Counted from the first letter of the stretch, positions 43,898 to 53,389 are shown. The stretch is 64,000 nucleotides of DNA from JBAZDC01 sp041654595 (GCA_964551305.1 CAZKBT010000006.1:1-64000); one strand, 5' to 3'. The notes: a model not told the origin generated them from the letters alone. Made by a program: numbers and translations.

Positions 43898-43935
43898 AAC
43901 ATAATGGTTTTGGTTCACCCCGGATCCGGCTCGCC

Positions 43936-44439
43936 ATGTCCCGTCCTTCCAAGTCGGTCAAAAGCTGGCTCGCTCACTACAGCGAGCTGGCGAGCGCTTG
44001 GCGGGGCAAGGCGGGCGGGCACGAGGATGCGCAGGATGCGATGCACGACGCGGTCGTGCGCCTGCTGGAAAACGGCGCCGCCGCCGTGGCGGATCCCAAG
44101 GCCTATCTGAAACGCAGCATCGCCAACGGCATCATCGATCGGCATCGGCACCGCGCGGTGCTTGCGATGAGTTCGCTGGACGAGCTCGATGAAAGCGAGC
44201 ACCCTGCCGTGAGCGGCCCCGAGGCCGGTGTTTTTTCGCGGCAACTGATGGATGATTTGGCGATTGCGCTTGACGAGCTGCCTCTGGTTTGCCGGCAGGT
44301 GTACGTCGGACATCGCCTGGAAGGGTGGACGCATGCGGAGATATCGGCCGCGTTGGGTATATCGCGCGACATGGTGGAGAAGCGCATGACCCAGGCGTTG
44401 CAACATTTGAACAGGCGGTTGCAAAAATATGCGCGGTGA
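43936..44439 (+). CDS. FecI-type ECF sigma factor
   Basis: A 167-aa sigma-70 family ECF factor. Region 2 spans about 10-75 (AQDAMHDAVVRLLENGA, YLKRSIANGIIDRHR) and region 4 about 110-160 (LPLVCRQVYVGHRLEGWTHA, ISAALGISRDMVEKRMTQAL). It would transcribe the downstream TonB receptor operon when the receptor signals ligand binding through the FecR-like partner. It overlaps that partner gene by 11 bases and stands behind a Fur box. Confidence 0.92.
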   Translation: MSRPSKSVKSWLAHYSELASAWRGKAGGHEDAQDAMHDAVVRLLENGAAAVADPKAYLKRSIANGIIDRHRHRAVLAMSSLDELDESEHPAVSGPEAGVFSRQLMDDLAIALDELPLVCRQVYVGHRLEGWTHAEISAALGISRDMVEKRMTQALQHLNRRLQKYAR

Positions 44440-45421
44440 CGATCTCGATCCTTGCGACGATCCGCGCGATGACGCGGCGGCCTGGTTCGCCCACCTGCTG
44501 TCGGGCAAGCCGACGCCAGAGGATCGCCGCAGATTCGAACGGTGGAAAAACGCCCATCCCGAGCATGAGCTGCAGTTTCGCAATATGCAGCGGATCTGGC
44601 AGGCAAGCCGGTATCTGCCCCGGGACGAGTTGCGGGCTGCGTTGAACATGCGCGAACCGGTTGCGCGCAAGGCCGGCATGACGCGTCGGCGATTTGGCAT
44701 CGCGTTGGCGGGAGCCTGTACGGCATCCTTGGCGGGCGGCATCGCCGTGCATCGACTGTGGCTCGATTCGCCTTTGCAAACCATACCCATCGTCTCGGCA
44801 AGAGGAGAGCGCCGCCAAGTGGCGCTGCCTGACGGCAGCATGCTGGACGTCAATACCGATACGCGCGCCATGGCGCGCATGTACGCGGAAAAGCACGTCG
44901 TCGAGTTGCTGGAAGGGGAAATCTTCTTTGCCGTCCAGCGCGATCCCGCGCGGAAGTTCATCGTCGAGGCGGGTCATGGCCGGATCGACGTCACGGGTAC
45001 CCGGTTCAATGTCAGGCGCGACGGCCAACAGGTTCACGTCAGCGTGGAGTCCGGTGCGGTCGACGTTTCCAGCGGCGCCTGGTGGCGCCGGCGTTCGCGC
45101 ACGGTCGTCCGCGGGCGAGGCGTCATCGCCTCGGCCGGACAGGCGTTGAGCGAGGTGCACAAGGTTGAACTCGGCCGCGTTCTCGCCTGGCAGCGGGGCA
45201 AGATCGTCTTCGAGAATACGCCGCTGGAGCAGGCCATCGCCGAAATCAATCGCTACCTGGCACAGCCGGCCCGCCTGGACGCGCCGGCATTGCGCGGGTA
45301 TCGCATAGCCGGCATCGTCAGTATCGAAGATCCGCAGGCGCTGATCGATACTTTGCCCGAATTCGCGCCGGTCCGGGTCATCCGGCTTCCTGACGGGCGG
45401 TCGCGCATCGTGCCGATCTAG
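44429..45421 (+). CDS. FecR-type anti-sigma/signal transducer
   Basis: A 330-aa inner-membrane protein. The cytoplasmic N-terminal domain (DUF4880, about 12-55: AAAWFAHLLSGKPTPEDRRR, FERW) is followed by a single hydrophobic segment (about 90-105, FGIALAGACTASLAGGIA) and a periplasmic FecR domain (VALPDGSMLDVNTDTR, GTRFNVRRDG) with a C-terminal secretin/TonB short N-terminal-like part. It links the receptor's periplasmic signalling domain to the sigma factor. Overlap with the sigma gene implies coupled translation. Confidence 0.9.
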   Translation: MRGDDLDPCDDPRDDAAAWFAHLLSGKPTPEDRRRFERWKNAHPEHELQFRNMQRIWQASRYLPRDELRAALNMREPVARKAGMTRRRFGIALAGACTASLAGGIAVHRLWLDSPLQTIPIVSARGERRQVALPDGSMLDVNTDTRAMARMYAEKHVVELLEGEIFFAVQRDPARKFIVEAGHGRIDVTGTRFNVRRDGQQVHVSVESGAVDVSSGAWWRRRSRTVVRGRGVIASAGQALSEVHKVELGRVLAWQRGKIVFENTPLEQAIAEINRYLAQPARLDAPALRGYRIAGIVSIEDPQALIDTLPEFAPVRVIRLPDGRSRIVPI

Positions 45422-45455
45422 GTCTCGTCTTCCGATGATAAATTCATCATAAATT

Positions 45456-45474
45456 AAAAATTGTTCTCATTATC
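45456..45474 (-). promoter_or_regulatory. Fur box before the TonB receptor gene
   Basis: On the minus strand GATAATGAGAACAATTTTT matches 14 of 19 consensus positions. It lies about 140 bases upstream of the receptor start, suggesting direct iron control besides the sigma factor. Confidence 0.7.
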
Positions 45475-45612
45475 ATTCCGATTCTTTGTCTCTCGCACGT
45501 CTATATAAGTAAGAGGGCTTTCTGCGGAGTGCGCAAATGCCTTCGATCGGGCCTTGGACATCAAGGTAGGCGCGCGTCGCGCGCGGAATCATTCATTGGA
45601 AGGCGTGGGATC

Positions 45613-48030
45613 GTGAAAATCAAATTATCGACGGCCGTAAAAAAAAGCCGCAAGCGTGCCGCCCTGGCGAGTATGCCGGCTTTGGCCTTTTGCGTGGCGG
45701 CGGCGATGAGCACGCTGGCGCCGCCGGCGCAGGCGCAGCAGGCGCCGGTACGGATCAGCATCCCAGCCCAACCCCTTAGCAAGGCGCTTTTGCAACTGGG
45801 CGAACAAGCATCGCTGCAAATCTTCTTTTCCCAGGAAATCGTCGACGGCCACACCGCGCCCGCCGTGTCCGGCAGTTTGCTGCCCGATGACGCGCTGCGG
45901 CAATTGCTGGCGGGCACGGGAATCGAATTTCGGCGCACGGGAGCGAACGTGTCGCTGAGCAGGTCGCCCGCCGGCGCCACCGAGCTGTCGGCCATTACCA
46001 TCGTCGGCGGCGGGCCGCAGGCGTTGCCCGAGCCGTATGCGGGAGGACAGGTGGCGACCGGCGGCCGAGTGGGGCTGTTGGGCAACAAAGACTTCATGGA
46101 CACGCCGTTCAATACGATCAGCTATACCGACACCTTCGTCGAGAACGTTCAGGCCCAGGATCTGGGGCGGGTCATCGCGCTGACGGATCCGTCCGTATTC
46201 CATAACGGCGCCACGGGCATGCTTTCGGACAACTTCAATATACGCGGCTTTGGCGTGGCGGGCGGCGACGTCGCCATAGGCGGGCTTTACGGCGTGGTGC
46301 CGTACTATCGCCTGACGCCCGAGCTGGCCGAGCGGATCGAAGTGCTCAAAGGACCTTCGGCCCTGCTCAACGGCATGCCTCCGGGAGGGTCGGTGGGCGG
46401 CACCGTCAACCTGGTTCCCAAGCGGGCCGGCGAAAAGCCCTTGGCCAGATTGACCGGTACGTATGCGTCCGACTCCCAGTTCGGCACGCACGTGGACGTC
46501 GGGCGCCGGTTCGGCGAAAACAATCAATTCGGCATCCGCTTCAACGGCGTTTACCGGGACGGCGACAGCCCTGTGAAGGACCAAAGCAAGTCCGCCAGGC
46601 TTGCCGCGCTGGGGTTGGACTGGCGCTCCGAGCGGGTCCGGCTTTCCGCCGACATGTATATGAGCGAAGACCGGGGAAGAGGACTGAATCGAGGCGTCTC
46701 GTTGGCGCCCGGCGTTGCCGTGCCCGCGCCGCCTTCGCCCGATACCTTGCTGGCGCCGGATTGGACGGCGTTTTCGACCAAGGACGAGGCGGTGATCCTG
46801 CGCGGCGAAGTCGACATCACGAAGGATGTCATGGCGTATGCGGCTTGGGGGCACAGCAAAACGGATTTCGATGCGTTGGCGAGCAGCACCTATACGGTGT
46901 TCAACGACGCCGGCGATTATCGGAACAATTTTGCGCACCAGCGCTCCATATACGACAGGGATTCGGCTGAGTTGGGAGCGCTGGCCCGCTTTCGCACCGG
47001 CGGCGTCGGCCATGAGCTGGCCGTTTCCGCGACCTACTACCGGCATGAGAACAAGTTCGGCTTCCTGAGAAACATGATGCCGACGGATTGGGTGACCAAT
47101 ATCTACGACCCGATATGGGGACCGAGCCTGGGTATGGCATACAGCGACGCGGACATCCCCAAAACGGGCGCGATGCGCACCACGAGCTACGGTGTGGCCG
47201 ATACGCTGTCGTTCGCGGAGGATCGCGTGCAGCTGACGCTGGGCGTGCGCCGCCAGACCGTGGTCAGCGATACGTTCGACGGTGCGACGGGCGAGCGCAC
47301 GGCGCGTTACGACGCCAGCGCGACGACGCCCGCGGCGGCGCTTTTGATCAAGGCTACGGATACCTTGTCTGTCTACGGCAACTATATCGAAGGCCTGAGC
47401 CAAGGCGCCACGGCGCCGGCGACGGCGGAAAACGCCGGTGAAGTGTTTCCGCCATTCAAGTCCAAGCAGCAGGAAATCGGCCTGAAGATGGATTTTGGCA
47501 ACGTGGCCGGCCTGCTCAGCTTCTACCAGATAAAACGGCCCAATTCGTACACGGATCCGGCCACCAATGTCTTTTCGTTCGGGGGCGAGCAGCGCAATCG
47601 AGGCGTGGAGCTGAGTGTCTACGGCGAGGCGATGCCGGGCTTGCGCCTGATCGGCGGTGTCGCCTATACCCAGGCCAAGCTGACCAAGACCGCCGGCGGC
47701 GTGAACGAGGGCAAGCTTGCGACGGCCATACCCGAGTGGCAAGCCAAGCTCGGGGTCGAGTGGGACGTGCCCGCACTACCCGGGTTGACGCTGACGGGCA
47801 ACGCTGTCTCCGTGTCCAAGCAATATATCCAGGCCGACAACTCGCTGTCGGTGCCCGGACGCACGGTATTCGACTTGGGAGCGCGGTATGCCACCTCGAT
47901 TTCGGGTCATCCGCTCACCTTGCGGGCCGCCGTCCAGAACGTGACCAACAAGGCGTACTGGGCGGGATCACTGGCCAGTGGAACAGGCGCGCCTCGCACC
48001 TTCCTGCTGTCCGCGTCCCTGGAGTATTAG
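45613..48030 (+). CDS. TonB-dependent siderophore receptor with signalling domain
   Basis: An 805-aa outer-membrane receptor. Signal peptide ends near PAQAQ (about residue 43). An STN signalling domain follows (about 47-120: ISIPAQPLSKALLQLGEQAS, LRQLLAGTGIEF), then a plug (DNFNIRGFGV, ERIEVLKGPSALLNGMPPGG) and a 22-strand barrel ending in SASLEY, with terminal aromatic residue. The STN domain means it can signal to the FecR/FecI pair next door. The plug resembles the FoxA/FpvA/FhuE ferric-siderophore group; the ligand is unknown. GTG at 45613 was chosen because the signal peptide starts there. Confidence 0.92.
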   Translation: MKIKLSTAVKKSRKRAALASMPALAFCVAAAMSTLAPPAQAQQAPVRISIPAQPLSKALLQLGEQASLQIFFSQEIVDGHTAPAVSGSLLPDDALRQLLAGTGIEFRRTGANVSLSRSPAGATELSAITIVGGGPQALPEPYAGGQVATGGRVGLLGNKDFMDTPFNTISYTDTFVENVQAQDLGRVIALTDPSVFHNGATGMLSDNFNIRGFGVAGGDVAIGGLYGVVPYYRLTPELAERIEVLKGPSALLNGMPPGGSVGGTVNLVPKRAGEKPLARLTGTYASDSQFGTHVDVGRRFGENNQFGIRFNGVYRDGDSPVKDQSKSARLAALGLDWRSERVRLSADMYMSEDRGRGLNRGVSLAPGVAVPAPPSPDTLLAPDWTAFSTKDEAVILRGEVDITKDVMAYAAWGHSKTDFDALASSTYTVFNDAGDYRNNFAHQRSIYDRDSAELGALARFRTGGVGHELAVSATYYRHENKFGFLRNMMPTDWVTNIYDPIWGPSLGMAYSDADIPKTGAMRTTSYGVADTLSFAEDRVQLTLGVRRQTVVSDTFDGATGERTARYDASATTPAAALLIKATDTLSVYGNYIEGLSQGATAPATAENAGEVFPPFKSKQQEIGLKMDFGNVAGLLSFYQIKRPNSYTDPATNVFSFGGEQRNRGVELSVYGEAMPGLRLIGGVAYTQAKLTKTAGGVNEGKLATAIPEWQAKLGVEWDVPALPGLTLTGNAVSVSKQYIQADNSLSVPGRTVFDLGARYATSISGHPLTLRAAVQNVTNKAYWAGSLASGTGAPRTFLLSASLEY

Positions 48031-48037
48031 GCCCGAT

Positions 48038-48313
48038 ATGGTCGCGGGTTTGATCTCTCGTATCGTAGCCGCCGTATTCGGCGGCTACGGCTTGGCCGCG
48101 CTGTTCAGTGTGGCGATTCTCGCTGTTCCTTTCAGTAAGCCTGAAGCCGTGCTGGCCGGCATGACGGCGAGTTTCATCGTCTACGTCGCCGCGGTCATCT
48201 GGGTGTTTCTTGCTCCCACCGCGAGCCGGGCCTGGATGGGTTTGATTCTGGCGGGCTTGGCGCTGATGCCGTTCGCATGGTACGTGTGGCGCGAAGGAAA
48301 CGGCGTGCTATGA
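48038..48313 (+). CDS. Small membrane protein, DUF3649 (iron-uptake associated)
   Basis: A 91-aa protein with three predicted helices (FGGYGLAALFSVAILAVPF, FIVYVAAVIWVFLAP, GLILAGLALMPFAWYV). It fits the DUF3649 family that accompanies TonB receptors and PepSY proteins. It starts eight bases after the receptor stop and overlaps the PepSY gene by four bases (ATGA). Probably helps siderophore or iron handling at the inner membrane; the exact role is unknown. Confidence 0.75.
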   Translation: MVAGLISRIVAAVFGGYGLAALFSVAILAVPFSKPEAVLAGMTASFIVYVAAVIWVFLAPTASRAWMGLILAGLALMPFAWYVWREGNGVL

Positions 48314-49974
48314 GCGGCATGGGAGAGGGCCAGCTGAATGCGGCGCGATCGACAGGCAAGGCGCCCGCCAAGCGGCCAGGGGTGCGGCAGGTTATGTCCG
48401 ACCTGCATATCTGGACCGGATTGCTGCTGGGCTGGATTCTGTACGCGATGTTCCTGACGGGAACGGTATCGTATTTCCGCGAAGAGATATCGCAGTACAT
48501 GCGGCCCGAACTGCACGCCCCCGCATCGATGCCGCCCGCCGGCGAGATCACGCAGCGGGTTGCCGACGCCATCCTGGAAAGCCATCCGAATGCTCCGCAA
48601 CTGAGCATAACGCTGCCCACCGAACGAAGGCCCACCGTCTCGGCCTTCTGGCGCAATCCCGGCAATAATAGTTCCGGCCGCAACTTCGGCAACGGCGTGT
48701 TCGACGCCCAGACCGGCCAGGCGCTGCAGGCGCGCGATACCCAGGGAGGGGATTTTTTCTACGCCTTCCATTTCAACCTGCACTACATGCCGGCGATTTG
48801 GGGGCGGTGGATCGCGGGCCTGTGCGCCATGTTCATGCTGGTGGCGATCGTCAGCGGCGTCATCACGCATAAAAAAATCTTTACGGACTTCTTTACGTTT
48901 CGCTGGGGCAAAGGGCAGCGCTCGTGGCTGGATGCCCATGCCGGCCTGTCGGTGCTGGGCCTGCCGTTTCACTTCATGATTACCTGGAGCGGCCTGGTGA
49001 CCCTGATGGTGTTGTACATGCCATGGGGTTTGCAGGCCCTGCAGGCTCCCGCGCAGCGGCAGGCCGTGACGAGCGAGATGCGCTTTTTCATGCCGGCCGG
49101 CAAGCCCGCCAATGTTGCGGCCCCGTTGGCGCCCTTGGACGGTTTGGTGCGACAGGCCGAGCAACGCTGGGGCGCGGGCAGCGTGGGCACGGTGCAGATC
49201 AACCAAGCGGGAGATGCCCGGGCGAGGGTGGTGATCGGCCGCCAACAGGCGCAACGCGTGTCGACCACGCCGCATTACCTGCTTTTCGACGGCGTATCCG
49301 GCGAACTCTTGCAGTTCAAGGAGTCGTCGGGGCCCGCGGCGGCGACTCAAGGCGTGTTGTATGGATTGCATTTGGGCCGCTTCGCCGACATCGTGACGCG
49401 CTGGCTGTACTTCATCGTCAGCCTGGCAGGCACCGCGATGGTGGGCACGGGGCTCGTGCTGTGGACGGTCAAGCGCCGCGCGAAGCTTCCGGATCCTTCG
49501 AAGCCTTATCTGGGATTCAGGCTGGTGGAGCGGCTGAACGTTGCCTCGATTGCGGGCTTGTCCGTGGCGATGGCGGCTTTTTTCTGGTTCAACCGGCTTC
49601 TGCCCGAAGGCATGGCGGGGCGCGCGAACTGGGAAATCCATGGATTTTTTTTGGCTTGGGGCGCGACGTTGATCCATGCCTGCCTGCGTCCCGCCAAACG
49701 CGCCTGGGTCGAATTGCTTATTATGGCGGCCGTACTGCTGGCGCTGTTGCCGGTGCTGAACGCCGTGGCGACGGATCGTCACTTGTGGAACAGCGTGAAA
49801 TCGGGCGACTGGACGTTCGCCGTTTTCGACCTGAGCTTGCTGGTTTTCGCCTGGCTGCATGCGCATTTCGCTTGGCGAACCTGGCGGCACAAGGCCAGGG
49901 CCAAACCCGTGCGCAAAGCCAAAGCCGCTCCGCCGTCGACGGCTTCCAAGGCGCCTGTGGGAGAGAGCGCGTGA
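48310..49974 (+). CDS. PepSY-associated membrane protein (putative ferric-siderophore reductase)
   Basis: A 554-aa inner-membrane protein with an N-terminal helix (LHIWTGLLLGWILYAMFLTG), a periplasmic loop, three further helices with histidines (FYAFHFNLHYMP, GLCAMFMLVAIVSGVITHKK, LPFHFMITWSGLVTLMVLYM) and a cluster of C-terminal helices. Histidines in or near helices suggest haem binding; homologues such as FoxB/PiuB-type proteins reduce or help release iron from siderophores. It overlaps both neighbours by four bases, so the three small/large membrane genes are translationally coupled. Confidence 0.85.
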   Translation: MSGMGEGQLNAARSTGKAPAKRPGVRQVMSDLHIWTGLLLGWILYAMFLTGTVSYFREEISQYMRPELHAPASMPPAGEITQRVADAILESHPNAPQLSITLPTERRPTVSAFWRNPGNNSSGRNFGNGVFDAQTGQALQARDTQGGDFFYAFHFNLHYMPAIWGRWIAGLCAMFMLVAIVSGVITHKKIFTDFFTFRWGKGQRSWLDAHAGLSVLGLPFHFMITWSGLVTLMVLYMPWGLQALQAPAQRQAVTSEMRFFMPAGKPANVAAPLAPLDGLVRQAEQRWGAGSVGTVQINQAGDARARVVIGRQQAQRVSTTPHYLLFDGVSGELLQFKESSGPAAATQGVLYGLHLGRFADIVTRWLYFIVSLAGTAMVGTGLVLWTVKRRAKLPDPSKPYLGFRLVERLNVASIAGLSVAMAAFFWFNRLLPEGMAGRANWEIHGFFLAWGATLIHACLRPAKRAWVELLIMAAVLLALLPVLNAVATDRHLWNSVKSGDWTFAVFDLSLLVFAWLHAHFAWRTWRHKARAKPVRKAKAAPPSTASKAPVGESA

Positions 49975-50285
49975 GCGGATCGCAAATTTCGTGGCTCGGC
50001 CACATTCTGGTGTTCGTGGCGGCGTCGATCGGGTTTGCCTGCCTGGCCCTGTCGATGGACAGGCATCAAGAGGATCTTTTCGGCGATGAGCTGCGGCCGG
50101 CGTTGACGCGCGGTCTGCGCACCGGAGGATGGCTGATGCTGAGCGCCGGGCTGGTCGCGGCGGTGCGAAGCCAGGGCTGGAGTTTCGGCCTGGTGGCATA
50201 CAGCGGCCATACGAGCGTGGCGGCCTGGCTGGTTTTTATGGCGATGGTGATGTTCAACCGTCTGCATGCCAAGGACCGCCGGTGA
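49971..50285 (+). CDS. Small membrane protein, DUF3325
   Basis: A 104-aa protein with three hydrophobic segments and the family-like LALSMDRHQEDLFG after the first helix. The GTG start overlaps the PepSY gene's TGA. DUF3325 proteins are regular companions of DUF3649-PepSY pairs in beta- and gammaproteobacterial siderophore operons. Function unknown; presumably a subunit or chaperone of the PepSY protein. Confidence 0.78.
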   Translation: MSGSQISWLGHILVFVAASIGFACLALSMDRHQEDLFGDELRPALTRGLRTGGWLMLSAGLVAAVRSQGWSFGLVAYSGHTSVAAWLVFMAMVMFNRLHAKDRR

Positions 50286-50337
50286 AGGACGGCGGTGAAG
50301 TTGGCGTTTTCGACATTTTTTTTCCTGAGAGGTAGCT

Positions 50338-51516
50338 ATGAAAAAGTATCAATACGGTTCGATCCTGGCGTTGGCTCTGGCGGGCGTCCTGGCGGGCTGC
50401 GCGCAGTCTCCGTCGTCGAGCGCGATGCAATCCGCTCGAGCCGGCGCGGGTTCCGTCGCGGCGACGCAGCAAGCCCGGGTGCAGCGCCAGGCGCTGGCCC
50501 AGGGCTTGTATGAAGTGGCGTTCTCGGCCCGGCAGAATGCCGTGTTCGTGGCCTCGGCGGGCGGCTTCGGCAAAGAGGCCGCGGCGCCGAAGATCGTTCG
50601 CCTCGATCCGGCGACGTTGGCCGTACAGGCTGAGATCGCGTTGGAGCGCAAAGGCTTCGGCCTCGTGCTGGATGACGAGGCCGATCGCCTGTACGTGGGC
50701 AATACGTCGGATGCGTCCGTCACGGTCGTGGATACGGCGAGCAATCGGGTGGCCGGCGTGGTGCAATTGGCCGAGAAGGTCAAGGTGAAGAACCCGGAAG
50801 GCAAGGAAGAAGCGCGTTATCCGCACAACTTCCGCGAAATGGTCGTGGATAAGAAGCATCATCGTCTTTACGCGCCGGGATTGTGGTTTCGAGACAGCGC
50901 GCTGTACGTGGTGGACACACGCAACCTGAAAGTGGAAAGAGTGCTGCAGGGTTTCGGTTTCGTGGCGACCGGCGTCACGCTGGACGAGGCGAACGACAGG
51001 CTGTACGTATCCAACCTGCAGGGCCAACTGCGCGCGGTGAATACGCGCACGCTGACCGTCGAGAACGTCATGGAGGTCGATGCCGATCAGCTGCTCAACC
51101 TGGTCTATGACCGTGCGCAGAAACGCATATTGGCGACCGACCAAGGCATGGAACGCCTGGACGACATGCGCAAGAAAATGGGCGGCCTGGATTACCGGAA
51201 CCGTGGAGCGGGCAATCGCGTGGTCGTGCTCGATCCGGTGAACGGCAAAGTCCTGCACAGCATTCCCACGGGTAAAAGCCCCGTGGCATTGACGCTGGAC
51301 GATGCGCGTCATCGCTTGTACGTGACCAATCGCGACTCCGGCACGGTAACGGCGTACGACAGCACTACGTATGCGCTGCTGCACACGTTCGAGACGCCCA
51401 CCCACCCCAACAGCCTGGCCGTGGACAAGGAGAACGGCGCGGTGTACGTCACGATCAAGAATGGCAATGACGACCCCAAGGGCGGCGACGAAAGCGTGGC
51501 CCGGCTGCAATTCTAG
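50338..51516 (+). CDS. YncE-like beta-propeller lipoprotein
   Basis: A 392-aa exported protein. The signal ends in a lipobox (VLAGC, Cys21), differing from soluble periplasmic YncE of E. coli. The mature protein contains about seven YVTN-type repeats (RLYVGNTSDASVTVVDTASN, RLYVSNLQGQLRAVNTRTL, RLYVTNRDSGTVTAYDSTTY), giving a beta-propeller. E. coli yncE is iron-repressed through Fur, consistent with this position as the last gene of the siderophore operon, 52 bases after the DUF3325 gene. Proposed roles include binding of ligand or DNA; not settled. Confidence 0.85.
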   Translation: MKKYQYGSILALALAGVLAGCAQSPSSSAMQSARAGAGSVAATQQARVQRQALAQGLYEVAFSARQNAVFVASAGGFGKEAAAPKIVRLDPATLAVQAEIALERKGFGLVLDDEADRLYVGNTSDASVTVVDTASNRVAGVVQLAEKVKVKNPEGKEEARYPHNFREMVVDKKHHRLYAPGLWFRDSALYVVDTRNLKVERVLQGFGFVATGVTLDEANDRLYVSNLQGQLRAVNTRTLTVENVMEVDADQLLNLVYDRAQKRILATDQGMERLDDMRKKMGGLDYRNRGAGNRVVVLDPVNGKVLHSIPTGKSPVALTLDDARHRLYVTNRDSGTVTAYDSTTYALLHTFETPTHPNSLAVDKENGAVYVTIKNGNDDPKGGDESVARLQF

Positions 51517-51588
51517 GCACGCGTCCCGGCGGGCATGCGCCATGCCGTCTCGCTTTGTTAGACTGTGGCAAACGAGGCGGCATGACGC

Positions 51589-52236
51589 ATGACATTCGAT
51601 TTATTTCCTTCCACCGAGTTCGGCGAGCGCGAGACCCTGGGCGCCCAAGCCTGTTTGATGCGGGGGTTCGCCCTTGCGTATTGCGACCGCTTGCTTCCCG
51701 CCATCGAGCGGCTGGAACGCGAGTCGCCGTTTCGCCGGATGCAAACGCCGGGAGGCTTCACCATGTCGGTGATGCTGACCAATTGCGGGCGTGTGGGCTG
51801 GCATTCGGACCGCCAGGGCTATCGCTATACCCGCATCGATCCCGTGACGGGGCAGGCATGGCCGGCGATGCCGGCCATCATGGACACGCTGGCGGCCGAG
51901 GCCGCCGCCGCAGCGGGCTTTCCCGGCTTTCATCCGGATGCCTGCCTGGTCAATCTTTATCAGCCGGGTTCGCGGATGTCGTTGCACCAGGACAAGAACG
52001 AGCGGGATTTTTCGCATCCCATCGTGTCCGTTTCGCTGGGCATGACCGCCGTTTTTCAATTCGGCGGCCATGCGCGCGGCGATAAAGCCGTCAAGACGCA
52101 CTTGTACCATGGCGACGTGGCGGTATGGGGAGGCGAAGATCGCCTGCGCTTTCACGGCATATTGCCGTTGAAGGATCATCCGCATCCGGTATTGGGAAGC
52201 CGACGCATCAATATTACGTTTCGCAAGGCCGGTTAA
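51589..52236 (+). CDS. alkB: Alkylated DNA repair dioxygenase AlkB
   Basis: A 215-aa Fe(II)/2-oxoglutarate dioxygenase that removes methyl groups from 1-methyladenine and 3-methylcytosine. Iron ligands His133, Asp135 (SLHQDKNERDF) and His189 (RFHGI), and the 2-oxoglutarate arginines in GSRRINITFRKAG are all present; GGFTMSVMLTNCG is the nucleotide-recognition lid region. Length equals E. coli AlkB (216 aa). No ada or adaptive-response gene is adjacent. Confidence 0.95.
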   Translation: MTFDLFPSTEFGERETLGAQACLMRGFALAYCDRLLPAIERLERESPFRRMQTPGGFTMSVMLTNCGRVGWHSDRQGYRYTRIDPVTGQAWPAMPAIMDTLAAEAAAAAGFPGFHPDACLVNLYQPGSRMSLHQDKNERDFSHPIVSVSLGMTAVFQFGGHARGDKAVKTHLYHGDVAVWGGEDRLRFHGILPLKDHPHPVLGSRRINITFRKAG

Positions 52237-52317
52237 CCATTGCGCATGGGTTGGCTAGAATGGTATCAATCAAAGGGCCGCGCCCTCCATCATTACTTCC
52301 CGGACAGGAGCCGAGGC

Positions 52318-53289
52318 ATGGCAGGAACGATTCCGTATGTCGTGGTGACAGCGCATCTTGGCCGCGATATCACATTCTTGATTTACCGTCCTGATGACTG
52401 GCCGGTGTTCCTGGCGCAACTCGAGAAAACCGCGCCCGTTACCGTCCGGGATGGTTCGATCGACGAGCTCGCCCCCTTGGTGGAAGGGCTCGTATGCTGG
52501 CAGGTGCCCGAGGAGCTGCTCGACGGCTTGAGCCATCTTCAATGGATACAAACCACGACCTCCGGCGCGGATCACCTCGATGCGTTTCTGGAAAGGCGCG
52601 GCAGGCGGATCATGGTATCGACCGTGAAGGGAATGAACGCGGACGCTGTGGCCGAGTATGCATTACTGGCCATACTGGCGCGAAAGTGGCGCCTGCCGAT
52701 GCTGCTGGAGCAACAGCGAAAGCGCACATGGAGGGTGCATGCCACCACCCCTTCGGCGCTTTGCACTTGCGCGATAGTGGGGGTGGGCGAGATAGGAGGG
52801 CGGCTTGCCCGGCACGTCCATGGGCTCGGCATGCGCGTTCTGGGCGTCCGGCGTTCGCCCGCTGCGCATCCCGCCGTCGACGAAATGTTCACCTTCGCAG
52901 AGCTGGAGGCGGTGCTGTCGCGCGCGGATTTCGTCGTGCTGGCCCTCCCGCTCACCAACGACACCACGAAACTCATCGGCGCGCGGGAGCTGTCATGGAT
53001 GAAGGCTGGATCGTGCTTGATCAACGTATCGCGAGGCGGAGTAGTGGATGAGGCAGCGCTTTTGAGCGCGCTCGAACAGCAAACGATCGCGGGCGCGGTC
53101 CTCGACGTGACGCGGATCGAACCTTGTCCGCCGGACAGCCCTTTATGGCATGCGCCGAATCTCGTGCTGACTCCTCATCTGGCGGGGCAGCGTTCGGATT
53201 ACAGCGAGGCGGCGGCCCGGATCTGGGTCGACAACGTGCATCGTTACGCGGTCGGCGAGCGGCCCCGGCCCGTCTATCGGAACGGTTGA
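52318..53289 (+). CDS. D-2-hydroxyacid dehydrogenase family protein
   Basis: A 323-aa NAD(P)-dependent 2-hydroxyacid dehydrogenase. The cofactor loop is GVGEIGGRL (155-163), and the catalytic set is Arg239 (NVSRGGVVDE), Glu268 (DVTRIEPCPPDSPLW) and His287 (LTPHLAG). AGGAG before the ATG at 52318 decides the start. The family reduces glyoxylate, hydroxypyruvate or other 2-oxoacids. It resembles the GhrA-like branch. It could be linked to the downstream catabolic operon but has its own spacing and no shared promoter evidence. Confidence 0.87.
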   Translation: MAGTIPYVVVTAHLGRDITFLIYRPDDWPVFLAQLEKTAPVTVRDGSIDELAPLVEGLVCWQVPEELLDGLSHLQWIQTTTSGADHLDAFLERRGRRIMVSTVKGMNADAVAEYALLAILARKWRLPMLLEQQRKRTWRVHATTPSALCTCAIVGVGEIGGRLARHVHGLGMRVLGVRRSPAAHPAVDEMFTFAELEAVLSRADFVVLALPLTNDTTKLIGARELSWMKAGSCLINVSRGGVVDEAALLSALEQQTIAGAVLDVTRIEPCPPDSPLWHAPNLVLTPHLAGQRSDYSEAAARIWVDNVHRYAVGERPRPVYRNG

Positions 53290-53363
53290 GCAGCCAAGGC
53301 GCTCGTTGATCGCTTCCTAGGGTAAGTCCTTATATGCGTGGATTGCTCTCGGCCCGGATCCAA

Positions 53364-53389
53364 TTGTATAGTTGTACAGACAAAGTCTG
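53364..53389. promoter_or_regulatory. Candidate GntR operator
   Basis: TTGTATAG and TTGTACAG lie in tandem (53364-53379), giving TGTA-N6-TACA as an inverted pair, overlapped by CAGAC-AAA-GTCTG (53377-53389). HutC/UTRA regulators recognise TTGTATA-like inverted repeats. It is about 60 bases before the regulator start. Confidence 0.5.

Noticed and set aside
45625..47742. Antisense open frame of 705 codons opposite the TonB receptor
   Set aside because: A shadow produced by high third-position GC; the product is Arg/His-rich without known domains, while the plus frame is a full receptor.
48181..50199. Antisense open frame of 672 codons opposite the DUF3649/PepSY/DUF3325 genes
   Set aside because: Arg/Pro/Gln-rich translation with no domain; it spans three real genes that are coupled on the other strand.
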